In this document: in pieces, positions 5,497 through 5,671 of the stretch
How the letters are laid out: each line of letters begins with the position of its first letter
How positions within the stretch are numbered: the first letter of the stretch is position 1
Assembly (NCBI GenBank): GCA_035294325.1
Contig: DATGLE010000182.1
Location: 1-5,671, forward strand
Direction of reading: 5' to 3'
Length of the DNA stretch: 5,671 bases
Origin: DATGLE01 sp035294325
Lineage (GTDB): Bacteria > Chloroflexota > Ktedonobacteria > Ktedonobacterales > Ktedonobacteraceae
The notes under the pieces: generated by a model
Told to the model about the DNA's origin: nothing
Database searches by the model: none
What the model saw: only the letters and a program-made list of their open reading frames with translations
Translations under genes and position numbers: made by a program

Positions 5497-5671
5497 TGCT
5501 CTCCTCCTTGCCGTTCTCCTTGCGGTCTGACTTCGTCGGGAGCGCGAAGACCGTCACCATACGCAGATCCTCGCGGTCTTTTGTCGCCAGTTCGTAGTCC
5601 GCGGTCATATGCAGCGCACCCGTTGGGCAGGCGGTCACACACAGGCCGCACTGGATGCAGCGGCCATAGTC
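5477..5671 (-). CDS. 4Fe-4S ferredoxin subunit, NuoI/HyfH/HycF type, 5' end outside window
   Basis: Sixty-four C-terminal codons are visible from the right edge to TGA at 5479-5477; the start lies outside. The visible part opens with the cluster motif RCIQCGLCVTACPTGAL (C-x2-C-x2-C-x3-C-P), followed by HMTADYELATKDREDL. That order and the 'DYEL...REDL' tail match the second cluster and C-terminus of NuoI/HyfH/HycF electron-transfer subunits, which carry two [4Fe-4S] clusters. The first cluster motif should lie just beyond the edge. The last ~20 residues are Lys/Glu/Asn-rich and probably disordered. The role is electron transfer between an electron donor or acceptor module and the small subunit encoded next. 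It overlaps the next gene by 20 bp, so it is in the same operon. NuoI-like versus HyfH-like cannot be settled from this fragment alone; the neighbours favour HyfH-like. Confidence 0.88.
   Translation of the reverse strand, partial: DYGRCIQCGLCVTACPTGALHMTADYELATKDREDLRMVTVFALPTKSDRKENGKEESNGRAIE
5503..5508 (-). promoter_or_regulatory. Ribosome binding site of the small-subunit gene
   Basis: AGGAGG on the minus strand, six bases before the ATG at 5496, lies inside the 3' end of the ferredoxin gene. It supports the start at 5496 despite the 20-bp overlap. Confidence 0.65.

Overview
The window is a tightly packed stretch of a GC-rich bacterial chromosome. All six recognisable genes lie on the minus strand, so they are transcribed from high to low coordinates. 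I infer Chloroflexota, most likely a Ktedonobacteria-type lineage. The grounds are the GC-rich WD40 protein with 'AWSPDSRYVASGSWDRT' style repeats, a small DUF2180-like Cys-rich protein, and a group-4 hydrogenase-like module. Taxonomy is inferred from gene style only; no marker gene is present.

In transcription order the layout is as follows. (1) The 3' end of a 4Fe-4S ferredoxin subunit of the NuoI/HyfH/HycF type enters from the right edge and stops at 5477. (2) A HycG/HyfI/NuoB-type small subunit spans 5496-4945 and overlaps the ferredoxin gene by 20 bp. (3) A HyfB/HycC/NuoL-type antiporter-like membrane subunit spans 4948-2816 and overlaps gene 2 by 4 bp (ATGA). (4) A 635-residue protein with two universal stress protein domains and four CBS domains spans 2800-893, after a 15-bp gap carrying a perfect AGGAGGTGA ribosome binding site. 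(5) A 121-residue Cys-rich, Trp-rich DUF2180-like protein spans 880-515, after a 12-bp gap. (6) A WD40 beta-propeller protein starts at 483 and runs off the left edge, after a 31-bp gap. The largest non-coding gap is 31 bp, and I see no promoter or terminator inside the window. The whole set therefore looks like one operon whose beginning and end are both outside.

Functionally, genes 1-3 are parts of an ion-translocating, membrane-bound oxidoreductase of the complex I / group-4 [NiFe] hydrogenase superfamily. The small subunit has the CxxC...C...GCPP cluster ligands of the hydrogenase side of the family, not the adjacent Cys-Cys of NuoB. The large subunit that would tell an active hydrogenase from a hydrogenase-related (Ehr-like) complex is not in the window. 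Genes 4-6 are not known components of such complexes: a nucleotide-sensing USP/CBS fusion, a likely zinc-binding mini-protein and a propeller scaffold. Their tight coupling to the membrane subunit suggests an accessory or regulatory module that responds to cellular energy state. This is an inference from gene order and is the most interesting aspect of the window.
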